A DNA stretch of 64,000 bases from Ferruginibacter sp. (GCA_017983695.1 JAGOAX010000009.1:124001-188000), one strand, 5' to 3'; positions 43,159 to 52,262 are shown, numbered from the stretch's first letter. Made by a program: numbers and translations. Notes: generated by a model not told the origin, from the sequence alone.

Positions 43159-44622
43159 TTACATAGCCGGCATAATCAATGGCACCAACAGCCAGCAAAA
43201 CAAAGTAATTAATATCACACAAATAATATTTAATACAAAGCCTGTCTTTATCATCTGGTTTAATTTAATGTGGCCGCTGGCAAATACAATGGCATTGGGT
43301 GGCGTGCCCATGGGCAACATGCTGGCACAACTGGCGCCAAGCGTCATGGGTATGCCAAGTAATAACGGGTTAATGTGTAAGGCATCGCTTACTGCAGAAA
43401 TTACCGGAGCCATTACAATTACCTGTGCAATATTGCTCATCACTTCGCTTAAAAAAACGGAGATAAGTGTTACCATAAATATCAACATCAAAATATTACT
43501 GGTTGCAAAAGAGGCAATGTATTGCCCCAGGCTTTCCATTAGTTTAGCCTCTTCTAAAGATTTTGCCAATGCAATGCCGCCACCAAATAATAACAAAATA
43601 CCCCATCCCATTTTTTTAGTGTCACTCCATTCCAAAAGTCTTTCTTCTGTATTTTCTTCCGTTCTGCCACTGGGAATAATAAATAAACTAATGGCACCAA
43701 TTAATGCAATAATGGTATCATCTAACTGAAATAATTTTTGAGTGCTGTTAATAATATCTTTTGTAATCCATAAAAAAGCGGTGCAGCAAAAAACAATCAG
43801 TACTCTTTTTTCCTGCCGGGATAAAGGTCCCATTTCTTTTAATTCGGTTTCAATAAATAATTTACCATCAATGCTATGTGTAAGACGATTGGGGTATAGC
43901 CATTTTACCATTACCAGATACAATGTAAACAACAATACCATTGCTAATGGCATACATAACATCATCCAGTTTACAAAATCAATACCGTGTTTATAATGCT
44001 CATTTAAATGCCTTACATAAGCCACATTAGGTGGTGTGCCAATAATAGTTGCAATGCCGCCAAAATTACTAGCATAAGCAAGCGATAGCATAAGCGTTAA
44101 CGAAAAATTTTTAATATTGGCATTTGGGTCGGCATGTTTACTTATAACAACAATAACCGAAGCCGCAATTGGATACATCATCATAGTAGTGGCAGTATTG
44201 CTTAGCCACATACTTAAAAAACCGGTTGATAAAATAAAACCAAGAATGATATTATTACCATTGGTGCCTGTTAGTTTAATTATACTTAGTGCAATGCGTT
44301 TGTGCAGGTTCCATTTTTCTATTGCCATGCCTAAAAAAAAGCCACCCATAAAAAGATAGATGATAGAGTCGGAATAGGCTTTGGAAGTTTCTTTAATGGA
44401 ATTGATATTCAGCAAAGGATAAAGTACCAAAGGCAGTAAAGCAACAACTGGAAGAGGCATAGCATCAAGCACCCACCAGATAATCATTAATACAGCAATG
44501 GCTAAAACTAATTTTGCCTTTGCATCAACACCAAAGGGGTTTGCAAAAAAGAAAAACAAAGCGATTATTATGCCCGAAACAAGCGCCAGCTCTTTGCGGT
44601 ATTTTTTAAACCAATCGTTCAT
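43159..44622 (-). CDS. SLC13/DASS-family sodium:anion symporter
   Basis: 487 aa integral membrane carrier of the divalent anion:sodium symporter family, which imports dicarboxylates, sulfate or phosphate with Na+. Two SNT-type signatures are visible: WLSNTATTMMMYPIAAS (about 115-131) and the second-half counterpart LGASCASMLPMGTPPNAIVF. The two-fold pseudo-symmetric arrangement of about eleven helices is normal for the family. It is separated by 51 bp from a divergent AhpD-like gene. Substrate is not decidable. Confidence 0.92.
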   Translation of the reverse strand: MNDWFKKYRKELALVSGIIIALFFFFANPFGVDAKAKLVLAIAVLMIIWWVLDAMPLPVVALLPLVLYPLLNINSIKETSKAYSDSIIYLFMGGFFLGMAIEKWNLHKRIALSIIKLTGTNGNNIILGFILSTGFLSMWLSNTATTMMMYPIAASVIVVISKHADPNANIKNFSLTLMLSLAYASNFGGIATIIGTPPNVAYVRHLNEHYKHGIDFVNWMMLCMPLAMVLLFTLYLVMVKWLYPNRLTHSIDGKLFIETELKEMGPLSRQEKRVLIVFCCTAFLWITKDIINSTQKLFQLDDTIIALIGAISLFIIPSGRTEENTEERLLEWSDTKKMGWGILLLFGGGIALAKSLEEAKLMESLGQYIASFATSNILMLIFMVTLISVFLSEVMSNIAQVIVMAPVISAVSDALHINPLLLGIPMTLGASCASMLPMGTPPNAIVFASGHIKLNQMIKTGFVLNIICVILITLFCWLLVPLIMPAM

Positions 44623-44673
44623 ACCTCAATATAAAACAGTTTATTTTTACAAACACAACTAAAAATTATTTTT

Positions 44674-45024
44674 ATGAGCAGCTTAGTAAAAGAATTTAAC
44701 GATTACCGTACCAGGATGAATGAAGTTATTTTAAGTAAAGATAACCTTGTAATAAAACGCCTTTGGAACCTGGATACAAATACCTATGCCGCCGGGGCAT
44801 TAGATGTAAAGACAAAAGAGCTGCTTGGGCTTGTGGCAAGTATGGTGCTGCGTTGTGATGATTGTATTAAATACCATCTGGGCAAAAGCCACGAATTAAA
44901 TGTTACTACCGAAGAAATGTATGAAGTATTTGCTGTAGCTAATATTGTGGGCGGAACAATAGTGGTGCCGCATACAAGGCGGGCTGCAGAGTATTGGGAA
45001 GAATTGAGAGAAAATAACCAGTAA
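44674..45024 (+). CDS. Carboxymuconolactone decarboxylase / AhpD-like protein
   Basis: 116 aa all-helical protein of the CMD family. The C61-D-D-C64 motif followed by His68 (LRCDDCIKYHLGKS) is the redox-active CxxC-x3-H of AhpD-like members. It is therefore more likely a peroxidase-linked disulfide reductase or oxidoreductase than a lactone decarboxylase. The gene stands alone, divergent from the SLC13 carrier and 121 bp before the KorB-like gene. No peroxiredoxin partner is adjacent. Confidence 0.9.
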   Translation: MSSLVKEFNDYRTRMNEVILSKDNLVIKRLWNLDTNTYAAGALDVKTKELLGLVASMVLRCDDCIKYHLGKSHELNVTTEEMYEVFAVANIVGGTIVVPHTRRAAEYWEELRENNQ

Positions 45025-45145
45025 ACAATTTTTTGTACCAAAAGGCAGGCCTGATTTAAAGAAATATCTAATTTCTTTATTCCTTGCTTACTGTTCGATA
45101 TTTTTAATTTGTTTTAAGTAACTTTATGCTCCAATATTATTATTT

Positions 45146-46186
45146 ATGTCAGATACAACAACGCTTGCAAATCCGGCCCCATTAACCTCAAAAGATTTCG
45201 TAACCGACCAGGAAGTTCGCTGGTGCCCGGGCTGTGGTGATTATTCTATTTTAGCACAAGTACAAAAAGTGATGCCCACTTTAGGTATCCCCAAAGAAAA
45301 TATAGTTATTGTAAGTGGTATTGGCTGCAGCAGCCGCTTTCCATATTACATGAATACCTATGGCATGCACAGTATTCACGGCAGGGCAACGGCTGTGGCC
45401 AGTGGTTTAAAAGCGGCAAGGCCAGAGTTGAGTGTGTGGGTAGTAACAGGAGACGGCGATAGCTTAAGCATTGGCGGTAACCACACCATTCATTTATTAA
45501 GAAGAAATTTTGATATTAATATCCTGTTGTTCAATAACCAGATTTATGGTTTAACCAAGGGACAATATTCCCCTACATCAGAAGAAAATAAAATTACCAA
45601 GAGTACACCATTCGGGAGTATCGACCATCCGTTTAATCCTTTGGCTTTGGCCATGGGTGCCGATGCAAGTTTTATTGCCCGTACTATGGATAGAGACCCT
45701 AAACATTTACAGGCCATGTTACTGCGTAGCCAGGCACACAAAGGCGCTTCGTTTTTAGAAATTTATCAGAACTGTAATATTTTTAATGATGGGGCTTTTG
45801 AGATATTTACCGAAAAAAGCAGTAAGGCTGATGAAGTGTTATTTTTAGAGCAGGGCAAACCATTGGTATTTGGTGCCACACAAAATAAAGGTATTAAGTT
45901 AGATGGCTTTAAACCCGTAATTGTAGATATAGCAGCAGGAGCAAGTACAGATGATTTGTGGGTACATGATGAAAGGGATTTTTATAAAGCACAGATACTG
46001 ATCCGCATGTTTGACGACCCAAAATTAGCCGGGCATCTACCTCGTCCGTTCGGTGTTTTTTACGAAACCGAAAGAGCTTGCTACGAAGATGTAATGAAAC
46101 TACAGCTAGAAGATGTAATTGCTAAAAAAGGCAAAGGCGATTTGGATAAATTATTAAAAGGTAGTGAAACCTGGGTGATTAGTTAA
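45146..46186 (+). CDS. korB: 2-oxoacid:ferredoxin oxidoreductase subunit beta
   Basis: 346 aa TPP-binding beta subunit of a 2-oxoacid (2-oxoglutarate or pyruvate) ferredoxin oxidoreductase. WCPGCGDY puts two Fe-S ligands at C27 and C30, with further cysteine in SGIGCSSRFPYY; GDGDSLSIGGNH is the TPP/Mg site and NNQIYGLTKGQYSPTS the following conserved block. Normally paired with an alpha/gamma subunit in the same operon, but none is next to it here: an AhpD-like gene precedes and a convergent gene follows. KorB is preferred by similarity of pattern, but PorB-type substrate use cannot be excluded. Confidence 0.9.
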   Translation: MSDTTTLANPAPLTSKDFVTDQEVRWCPGCGDYSILAQVQKVMPTLGIPKENIVIVSGIGCSSRFPYYMNTYGMHSIHGRATAVASGLKAARPELSVWVVTGDGDSLSIGGNHTIHLLRRNFDINILLFNNQIYGLTKGQYSPTSEENKITKSTPFGSIDHPFNPLALAMGADASFIARTMDRDPKHLQAMLLRSQAHKGASFLEIYQNCNIFNDGAFEIFTEKSSKADEVLFLEQGKPLVFGATQNKGIKLDGFKPVIVDIAAGASTDDLWVHDERDFYKAQILIRMFDDPKLAGHLPRPFGVFYETERACYEDVMKLQLEDVIAKKGKGDLDKLLKGSETWVIS

Positions 46187-46189
46187 AAG

Positions 46190-46210
46190 CCCCTGTCCCC
46201 TAAAGGGGAA
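46190..46210. repeat. C4-TAAA-G4 hairpin repeat, copy 2
   Basis: CCCCTGT followed by CCCC TAAA GGGG, beginning 4 bp after the korB stop; inverted relative to copy 1 at 2397-2418. Apart from this and the repeat at 46317, the 208-bp gap to the next gene shows nothing recognisable. Confidence 0.5.
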
Positions 46211-46316
46211 CTTAGATTGTTACATCATTTCATTTGTTAATTGAGGCTTAATTAAAAATTAAAGCTGTTTTAATTTTTTTGAGACAAGCTATATTTCTTT
46301 AATCAGCTTTATTGGC

Positions 46317-46336
46317 GTCGCACTCTTGTACGGCAT
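46317..46336 (+). repeat. Dispersed repeat, GCACTCTT type, copy 2
   Basis: GTCGCACTCTTGTACGGCAT, 17 of 20 positions shared with the minus-strand copy at 35039-35060. Intergenic in both cases. Confidence 0.5.
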
Positions 46337-46367
46337 ATCTTTATTTAACTGTTTATATAAGCGTATA

Positions 46368-46397
46368 AAAAATGCCTGTTAAAAACAGGCATTTTTA
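46368..46397. terminator. Bidirectional terminator overlapping a stop codon
   Basis: AAAAATGCCTGTT pairs with AACAGGCATTTTT around a three-base A loop, between the convergent korB and papain-like genes. It covers the stop codon (46395-46397) of the minus-strand gene. Confidence 0.8.
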
Positions 46398-46991
46398 CTC
46401 TTTCTCCCACTTTCTGCTGTTTCTCCCTTTGTTTTTTATTACCGTGTAATTTTTTGCATTGGCAATTTTAAGTAAACGCCTTCTTAATAATTGCGGATAA
46501 AAGTACGAGGTCCATTTACCCAATAGGCTTCGCTTTTTTACAATACCAGTTTCTTCCAGCACATCATAAGTGGCGGCAGCACAACGCATCCCAAATACGG
46601 CATAATCATAGGGACTTTGTTTAAGATACTTATCGACTACAGTTTTTACTTTTAAATAATTCCCCTCATCAATCGGAATTATTATAGAAGTGTATTTTAA
46701 TGTAGCAGTATCTTTAATCCAGTTTTGCTTTTCTTCATTGCTAAAATAGCCATTAGCGTTTTTCTTTTTACCAAATAAATGGCATTTGCCGCCAGGTTGA
46801 AACCCAATAATACTATCCCCTGTTTCAATAGTTACATGGCCGCCTTTTTTTCCACCAAACCATTTTGTTTCTGAGGTTTTATATTTATTTGCCGGTTTAG
46901 AGCCATATAAAAAATGCACAGCAATGGTTTGCTGTGCAATAACATTTTGGCAGGTTAAAAAACTACAAATAAATAAAAGTGCCTTTATCAT
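46395..46991 (-). CDS. Secreted protein, possibly permuted papain-like (NlpC/P60-type)
   Basis: 198 aa with a signal peptide (1-19, ending QNVIAQQ). GGKKGGHVTIETGDSIIGF contains a conserved-looking His (about residue 51), and YAVFGMRCAAATYDVLEETG a Cys (about 137) at a helix start. The His-before-Cys order is that of circularly permuted NlpC/P60 (YiiX/LRAT-like) cysteine hydrolases. This is motif reading only; family membership is not certain. The C-terminus is strongly basic (RRRLLKIANAKNY, then KNKGRNSRKWEKE). Confidence 0.7.
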   Translation of the reverse strand: MIKALLFICSFLTCQNVIAQQTIAVHFLYGSKPANKYKTSETKWFGGKKGGHVTIETGDSIIGFQPGGKCHLFGKKKNANGYFSNEEKQNWIKDTATLKYTSIIIPIDEGNYLKVKTVVDKYLKQSPYDYAVFGMRCAAATYDVLEETGIVKKRSLLGKWTSYFYPQLLRRRLLKIANAKNYTVIKNKGRNSRKWEKE

Positions 46992-47095
46992 TGTAAAAAA
47001 TTTTCGTCCACAATTTTTGTTTTCAATTTAAAAAAATAAAAACAAGCTTTTACAAAAGAATCGCTAATTTATTTACTTGTATAATAATTGAGGGT

Positions 47096-48088
47096 TTACA
47101 ATAATTTTTTGGCCATCAAATACTCCGCAATCTGCACGGCATTAGTTGCAGCACCTTTACGCAGGTTGTCACTCACAATCCAGCAGTTTAAAGTATTAGC
47201 CTGGGTTTCATCCCTTCTTATCCTGCCTACAAAAGTGTCATCTTTTTCATGCGCTGTTAATGGCATAGGGTAAATATTGTTGGCAATATCATCCTGTACA
47301 ATTACACCAGGAGCTTTGCTTAGTAATTCTTTTAATTCGGCCAGATCAAAATCATTTTCAAATTCAATGTTTACGCTTTCGCTGTGCCCACCCATAACCG
47401 GTATACGTACTGTGGTAGCAGTAACTTTGATATTGGCATCACCAATAATTTTTACTGTTTCATTGGTCATTTTCATTTCTTCTTTGGTATACCCATTGTC
47501 TAAAAACACATCAATCTGAGGAATGGCATTTAAGTCGATAGGATATTTATATGCCATTGGTCCGTCAGTAATCCCACTTCTTTCATTCATTAATTGATCA
47601 ACAGCTTTTACACCAGTGCCGGTAACACTTTGGTAAGTGCTTACCACCACTCTTTTAATTTTATATTTTTCGTGCAGTGGTTTTAATACCACCACCATTT
47701 GAATAGTAGAGCAGTTTGGATTGGCAATAATTTTATCTGCAGCAGTCAGCACATTGGCATTTACTTCAGGCACTACTAACTTTTTTGTAGGGTCCATACG
47801 CCATGCGCTGGAGTTGTCAATTACAGTAATACCAGCTTCGGCAAATTTAGGTGCCAGTTCTAACGACGTTCCGCCACCTGCAGAAAAAATAGCCACATTT
47901 GGTTTGGCTGCAATAGCATCTGCAAAGCCAACTACTTTATACTTCTTTCCTTTAAATTCCACTTCCTTACCTATCGACTTTTCCGATGCCACCGGAATTA
48001 ATTCATCAACCGGAAAATTTCTTTCCGCTAATACCTGTAACATTTTGGTACCTACTAAACCAGTGGCGCCTACTACTGCAACTTTCAT
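47096..48088 (-). CDS. asd: Aspartate-semialdehyde dehydrogenase
   Basis: 330 aa NADPH enzyme reducing aspartyl phosphate to aspartate semialdehyde, the branch point to Lys/diaminopimelate, Thr, Met and Ile. N-terminal nucleotide-binding VGATGLVGTKML (6-17), catalytic Cys126 in NPNCSTIQ, and His235 in VMGGHSESVN as the base. Length is normal. The upstream leader carries a terminator hairpin between the likely promoter and the start codon, so it is probably attenuated. It is monocistronic and divergent from the lamin-tail protein gene. Confidence 0.96.
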   Translation of the reverse strand: MKVAVVGATGLVGTKMLQVLAERNFPVDELIPVASEKSIGKEVEFKGKKYKVVGFADAIAAKPNVAIFSAGGGTSLELAPKFAEAGITVIDNSSAWRMDPTKKLVVPEVNANVLTAADKIIANPNCSTIQMVVVLKPLHEKYKIKRVVVSTYQSVTGTGVKAVDQLMNERSGITDGPMAYKYPIDLNAIPQIDVFLDNGYTKEEMKMTNETVKIIGDANIKVTATTVRIPVMGGHSESVNIEFENDFDLAELKELLSKAPGVIVQDDIANNIYPMPLTAHEKDDTFVGRIRRDETQANTLNCWIVSDNLRKGAATNAVQIAEYLMAKKLL

Positions 48089-48133
48089 ATTTTGTTCCCC
48101 CCGTTTCTCTTTTTAAAAGAGATTTTTTTGGTT

Positions 48134-48163
48134 AAAAAAAAGCCTCCCCGTTTAAGGAAGGCC
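48134..48163 (-). terminator. Leader terminator (attenuator candidate) of asd
   Basis: On the minus strand GCCTTCC pairs with GGGGAGGC (one G-U) around a six-base loop, followed by eight T. It lies 46 nt before the asd start codon and no minus-strand gene ends upstream, so it can only act on the asd leader transcript. Confidence 0.6.
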
Positions 48164-48173
48164 TGTACTTATT

Positions 48174-48191
48174 TTAAAATAAAACAATCAT
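48174..48191 (-). CDS. Putative asd leader peptide MIVLF
   Basis: A five-codon frame ATG ATT GTT TTA TTT then TAA, preceded by a purine-rich GGAGAAGG, just upstream of the leader terminator. Ile is an end product of the Asd pathway, so ribosome-coupled attenuation is conceivable. A frame this short can occur by chance. Confidence 0.25.
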   Translation of the reverse strand: MIVLF

Positions 48192-48255
48192 ACCTTCTCC
48201 GCTGAAAAAGATTTCTTAGAATGTTTTATGTGTTTTATTGTTTGCATTTACAACG

Positions 48256-48287
48256 CAAAGTAAACGCAATCTGTTTTTACGACCAAA
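48256..48287 (-). promoter_or_regulatory. asd promoter candidate
   Basis: Minus strand TTTG (48287-48284), 20-nt spacer, TTACTTTG (48263-48256), 7 of 8 matches to the Bacteroidota -7 element and a full -33 TTTG. It would start a leader of about 160 nt containing the terminator hairpin. Confidence 0.45.
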
Positions 48288-48318
48288 TTATTTATATTTA
48301 TATTGATATTTTTTAATA

Positions 48319-50037
48319 ATGATGCGTTATTCACTACTATTTTTTTGTTTTGTTCTGTTTGCAAACGTTGCCGGAGCACAAACAGCTAACCGATTTGATA
48401 TAGTGATAGATGAATTAATGGCCGATCCTGCACCGCAGGTATTGTTGCCCAATAACGAATGGATAGAATTAAGGAACACTTCATCAACAGCTTTTAATTT
48501 ATCGGGTTGGAGAATTGGCGACGCTACAGGTCAAAGTGGCCCGATGCCTGCTTATACTTTATTGCCCGATAGTTTTGTAATTGTTTGTACCGCCAGTGCT
48601 GTTGGTGCAATGAGTGCTTACGGGCCAACCATTGCGGTAACCAGTTTTCCCGGCCTGGATAATACAGGTGATGTGATCTATTTACGCAGCCCACAGAATA
48701 AAATTATACATACAGTAAGTTATACCGATGCCTGGTATAAAAACGAATTGAAAAAAGATGGTGGCTGGACGCTGGAAATGATTGACACTAAAAATGCCTG
48801 TAGCGGATTTACCAACTGGAAAGCAAGTATTGATATAAAAGGCGGAACACCGGGAAAGAAAAATTCAGCAGATGCTGCCAACCCGGATGCAACAGCTCCG
48901 CAATTGCTAAGGGCATTTGCAACAGACAGTGTAAATATTGTATTGGTATTTGATGAGCCATTAGATAGCTTGAAAGCAGGTACTGTAGCTAAATACAATA
49001 TCAGTGACGGTATTGGCATACCGCAATCTGCAGTTGTAACAGCACCGGCATTTGATAAAGTAAACCTGAAACTGAATACGCCGCTGCTCCGTAATAAAGT
49101 TTATACCATTACTGCAACCATAGTAACTGATTGTGCTGGCAATATAATTGCAAATAAAAATACAGCAAGAGTTGGCTTAAGCGAAATTGCCGACAGTTTA
49201 AATATTGTCATCAACGAAATACTATTTAACCCACCATCAAACGGAACAGATTATGTAGAAATTTATAACCGTAGTAATAAAATTATCGACTTAAAACAAA
49301 CTTATATTGCCAACCGTACCAGTGCCGGCGTTATCGGCAGTATAAAACAGTTAAGTGCAGAAAGCCTGTTACTTTTTCCAGAGGACTTTATGGTGATAAC
49401 AGAAGATCCAACAATTATTAAAAGAGATTTTATTACCAAAAATATGGACGCATTTGTAACAGTAGCTGCTATACCCTCGTTTAATGATGATAAAGGATAT
49501 GTGATTATTTTAAACGCACAAGGTGATATCACCGATGAATTGCTGTATGATGAAAAATGGCATTTTAAATTAATCGATAATAGAGAAGGCGTGGCTTTAG
49601 AAAGAATAGATTATAATGCACCCACACAACAACAGGATAACTGGCACAGTGCTGCAACAAGTGTTGGTTATGGTACGCCTACCTATAAAAATTCGCAGTA
49701 TAAAATTAACGACGGTGTACAAGGTGATATAAGCGTTACTCCCGAAATAGTTTCGCCGGATAATGACGGCATAGATGATTTCGCAACGGTAACTTATAAT
49801 TTTCCATCGGCGGGGTATGTTGCCAATATTACTGTTTTTGATGCCAACGGCAGAGTAGTGCGTTACCTGCAACGAAATGCTTTGTGCGGTATTACCGGTA
49901 ATTACCGCTGGGATGGTTTGGGAGAAAACAATCAAAAACTACCGGTAGGTATTTATATTATTTATACAGAAGTGTTTAACTTGAGCGGAAAGAAAAAGCA
50001 ATTTAAGAATACAATTGTTGTAGCAAGAAGGAATTGA
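48319..50037 (+). CDS. Secreted lamin-tail-domain protein
   Basis: 572 aa exported protein. Signal peptide (1-20, ending ANVAGAQ), a first lamin-tail domain (about 28-165: DIVIDELMADPAP, NNEWIELRNTSS, FNLSGWRIGD), and an Ig-like domain (about 190-285). A second lamin-tail domain follows (about 297-450: NIVINEILFNPPSNGTDYVE), then a FlgD-Ig-like C-terminal domain (about 475-570: YRWDGLGENNQKLPVGIYII). The C-terminal form is common in surface proteins of gliding or type IX-secreting Bacteroidota. It is probably a structural or adhesive surface protein; no enzyme motif is seen. Confidence 0.85.
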   Translation: MMRYSLLFFCFVLFANVAGAQTANRFDIVIDELMADPAPQVLLPNNEWIELRNTSSTAFNLSGWRIGDATGQSGPMPAYTLLPDSFVIVCTASAVGAMSAYGPTIAVTSFPGLDNTGDVIYLRSPQNKIIHTVSYTDAWYKNELKKDGGWTLEMIDTKNACSGFTNWKASIDIKGGTPGKKNSADAANPDATAPQLLRAFATDSVNIVLVFDEPLDSLKAGTVAKYNISDGIGIPQSAVVTAPAFDKVNLKLNTPLLRNKVYTITATIVTDCAGNIIANKNTARVGLSEIADSLNIVINEILFNPPSNGTDYVEIYNRSNKIIDLKQTYIANRTSAGVIGSIKQLSAESLLLFPEDFMVITEDPTIIKRDFITKNMDAFVTVAAIPSFNDDKGYVIILNAQGDITDELLYDEKWHFKLIDNREGVALERIDYNAPTQQQDNWHSAATSVGYGTPTYKNSQYKINDGVQGDISVTPEIVSPDNDGIDDFATVTYNFPSAGYVANITVFDANGRVVRYLQRNALCGITGNYRWDGLGENNQKLPVGIYIIYTEVFNLSGKKKQFKNTIVVARRN

Positions 50038-50088
50038 TGTAACAGATCAGGTAGGCATACTAAACCATCAAACTATAAATAAACTATC

Positions 50089-52251
50089 ATGCAAATTAAA
50101 ACCTTAGCAGTAATAGCCACAGCGGCTATTATTGTTTCATCATGTAACAACGAAACCAGTATGAAAACAGCAGCCTGTAAATGGCCGGATAGTATTGCAG
50201 CACCGGGATGTGAGAAAAAGCCAAAACAACTTATTGCACATGGCGATACCCGTATTGACAATTATTATTGGCTCAACGATTATTTTAAAAAGGGCCCCGA
50301 CAGTACAAGAGTGGTGGATTATTTAACTGCTGAAAATAAATACTACGATACCATGATGAGTGGTACAAAAACTCTGCAGGAAAAATTATATACGGAGATG
50401 AAAGCCCGGATAAAAGAAAAAGACGAAAGCGTACCGGTATTTAAAAACGGATACTATTATTACAGCAGGGTGGAAGAAGGCAAAGACTATTATGTGTATT
50501 GCAGAAAAAAAGGCACATTGGATGCAAAAGAAGAAGTTTTACTGGACGTAAATAAAATGGCAGAAGGGCATAATTATTTTAGCGCTACCGGTTTTGATGT
50601 AAGCATGGATAATAAACTGTTAGCTTATGGCATAGATACTGTTTCAAGAAGACAATATGTACTGCATGTAAAAAATTTAGAGACCGGTGAAATTTACAAA
50701 GATGTGGTAACTAATACTGAAGGCGGACCGGTTTGGGCTAATGATAATAAAACATTTTTCTACACTGCTAAAAACCCGGTTACCTTATTATCAGAAAAAA
50801 TAAAAAAACATGTATTGGGTACGGATGCTGCAACAGATAAAGTTGTGTATGAAGAAAAAGATCCAAGCAATTATATAGGTGTTGCTAAAACAAAATCGGA
50901 TAAATTTATTTTAATAGGCTCCAGTGCCACACTCTCTTCCGAGTACAGGTTTATTGATGCCGGAAAGCCCGATGACGCTTTTAAAATATTTCAAACAAGG
51001 ATGAAAGAAGTGCTGTATGATGTGGACCACGCCAACGATAAATTTTACATACGCACCAACCAAAATGCAAAGAATTTTAAGGTAATGACCTGTGCCGAAA
51101 ACAAAACCGATAGTAGCAACTGGAAGGAATTGATTGCCCACAACGATAGCATTTTAATACAAGGTTTCGATTTGTTTAAAAGCTTTTTAGCGGTATCGGA
51201 ACGTAAAAATGGATTAACACAGGTACATATCATCAACACACAAAACAATGCATCGCATTACCTTGCTTTTGACGAACCAGCTTACACAGCAAATCTTGCT
51301 TATACTCCCGATTATAATTCTGATGTAGTAAGGTTTAATTACACTTCCTTAACCACACCTTCATCAGTGTATGATTATAATATGGGTACTAAAGCAAAAA
51401 AATTAATGAAGCAGCAGGAAGTGGTAGGTGGATATACTGTAAGCGACTATGTAACTGAAAGAGTATATGCCACAGCAAAAGACGGTACAAAAATTCCTAT
51501 ATCTGTCGTGTATAAAAAAGGATTTAATAAAGATGGCAATGCGCCATTGCATTTATATGGCTACGGAAGTTATGGCGCAAGTATGGATGCATCATTCAGC
51601 AGCGGACGGTTGAGTTTATTAAACCGTGGTTTTGCCTTTGCCATTGCACATATACGTGGTGGCCAGGAGATGGGCCGCTATTGGTATGAAGATGGAAAGA
51701 TGATGAAAAAGAAAAACACCTTTACAGATTTTATTGATTGTGCCGAATTTTTGATCACCAATAAATATACCAGCACAGCACATTTATACACCAGTGGTGG
51801 TAGTGCAGGAGGTTTATTAATGGGTGCTATAGTAAACATGCGGCCCGATCTGTGGCATGGGGTTATTGCGGGTGTACCGTTTGTAGATGTACTTACTACC
51901 ATGAGTGACCCAACTATTCCCTTAACCACAAATGAATATGATGAGTGGGGCAACCCTGCAAATAAGGAAAGCTATTTGTATATGAAATCGTACTCGCCAT
52001 ACGATAATGTAGAAAAGAAAGCTTACCCAAATATGCTGGTAACTACAGGCCTGCACGATAGTCAGGTACAATATTTTGAGCCTGCTAAATGGGTAGCCAA
52101 ATTAAGAGAAATGAAAACTGATAAAAATATTTTATTACTGCATACCGATATGGAAGTAGGGCATGGAGGTGCCAGCGGAAGATTTAAATCTTTAAAAGAC
52201 AGGGCAAGGGAGTTTGCATTTTTTCTTTCGCTTGAAGGAATAGCGGAATAA
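50089..52251 (+). CDS. S9-family oligopeptidase (PtrB-like lipoprotein)
   Basis: 720 aa serine peptidase of family S9A. A lipoprotein signal with Cys19 (AAIIVSSCNNE) exports it. An N-terminal seven-blade propeller gates the alpha/beta-hydrolase domain (about 460-715). The catalytic triad is Ser572 in SGGSAGGLLMG, Asp657 in TGLHDSQV and His692 in GHGGASG. The sequence around the serine and FDWPW-like RGGQEMGRYWYEDGK favours oligopeptidase B over prolyl oligopeptidase, though cleavage preference is not certain. Ends at a strong bidirectional terminator. Confidence 0.94.
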   Translation: MQIKTLAVIATAAIIVSSCNNETSMKTAACKWPDSIAAPGCEKKPKQLIAHGDTRIDNYYWLNDYFKKGPDSTRVVDYLTAENKYYDTMMSGTKTLQEKLYTEMKARIKEKDESVPVFKNGYYYYSRVEEGKDYYVYCRKKGTLDAKEEVLLDVNKMAEGHNYFSATGFDVSMDNKLLAYGIDTVSRRQYVLHVKNLETGEIYKDVVTNTEGGPVWANDNKTFFYTAKNPVTLLSEKIKKHVLGTDAATDKVVYEEKDPSNYIGVAKTKSDKFILIGSSATLSSEYRFIDAGKPDDAFKIFQTRMKEVLYDVDHANDKFYIRTNQNAKNFKVMTCAENKTDSSNWKELIAHNDSILIQGFDLFKSFLAVSERKNGLTQVHIINTQNNASHYLAFDEPAYTANLAYTPDYNSDVVRFNYTSLTTPSSVYDYNMGTKAKKLMKQQEVVGGYTVSDYVTERVYATAKDGTKIPISVVYKKGFNKDGNAPLHLYGYGSYGASMDASFSSGRLSLLNRGFAFAIAHIRGGQEMGRYWYEDGKMMKKKNTFTDFIDCAEFLITNKYTSTAHLYTSGGSAGGLLMGAIVNMRPDLWHGVIAGVPFVDVLTTMSDPTIPLTTNEYDEWGNPANKESYLYMKSYSPYDNVEKKAYPNMLVTTGLHDSQVQYFEPAKWVAKLREMKTDKNILLLHTDMEVGHGGASGRFKSLKDRAREFAFFLSLEGIAE

Positions 52252-52262
52252 TATATCCAAAT

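Noticed and set aside
43268..43729. 153-codon open frame antisense to the SLC13 transporter
   Set aside because: Complement of hydrophobic helix codons; no start signal and no independent features.
48134..48260. Lysine riboswitch in front of asd
   Set aside because: The leader is too short and AT-rich and lacks the multi-helix L-box core; a simple terminator and short frame explain what is seen.
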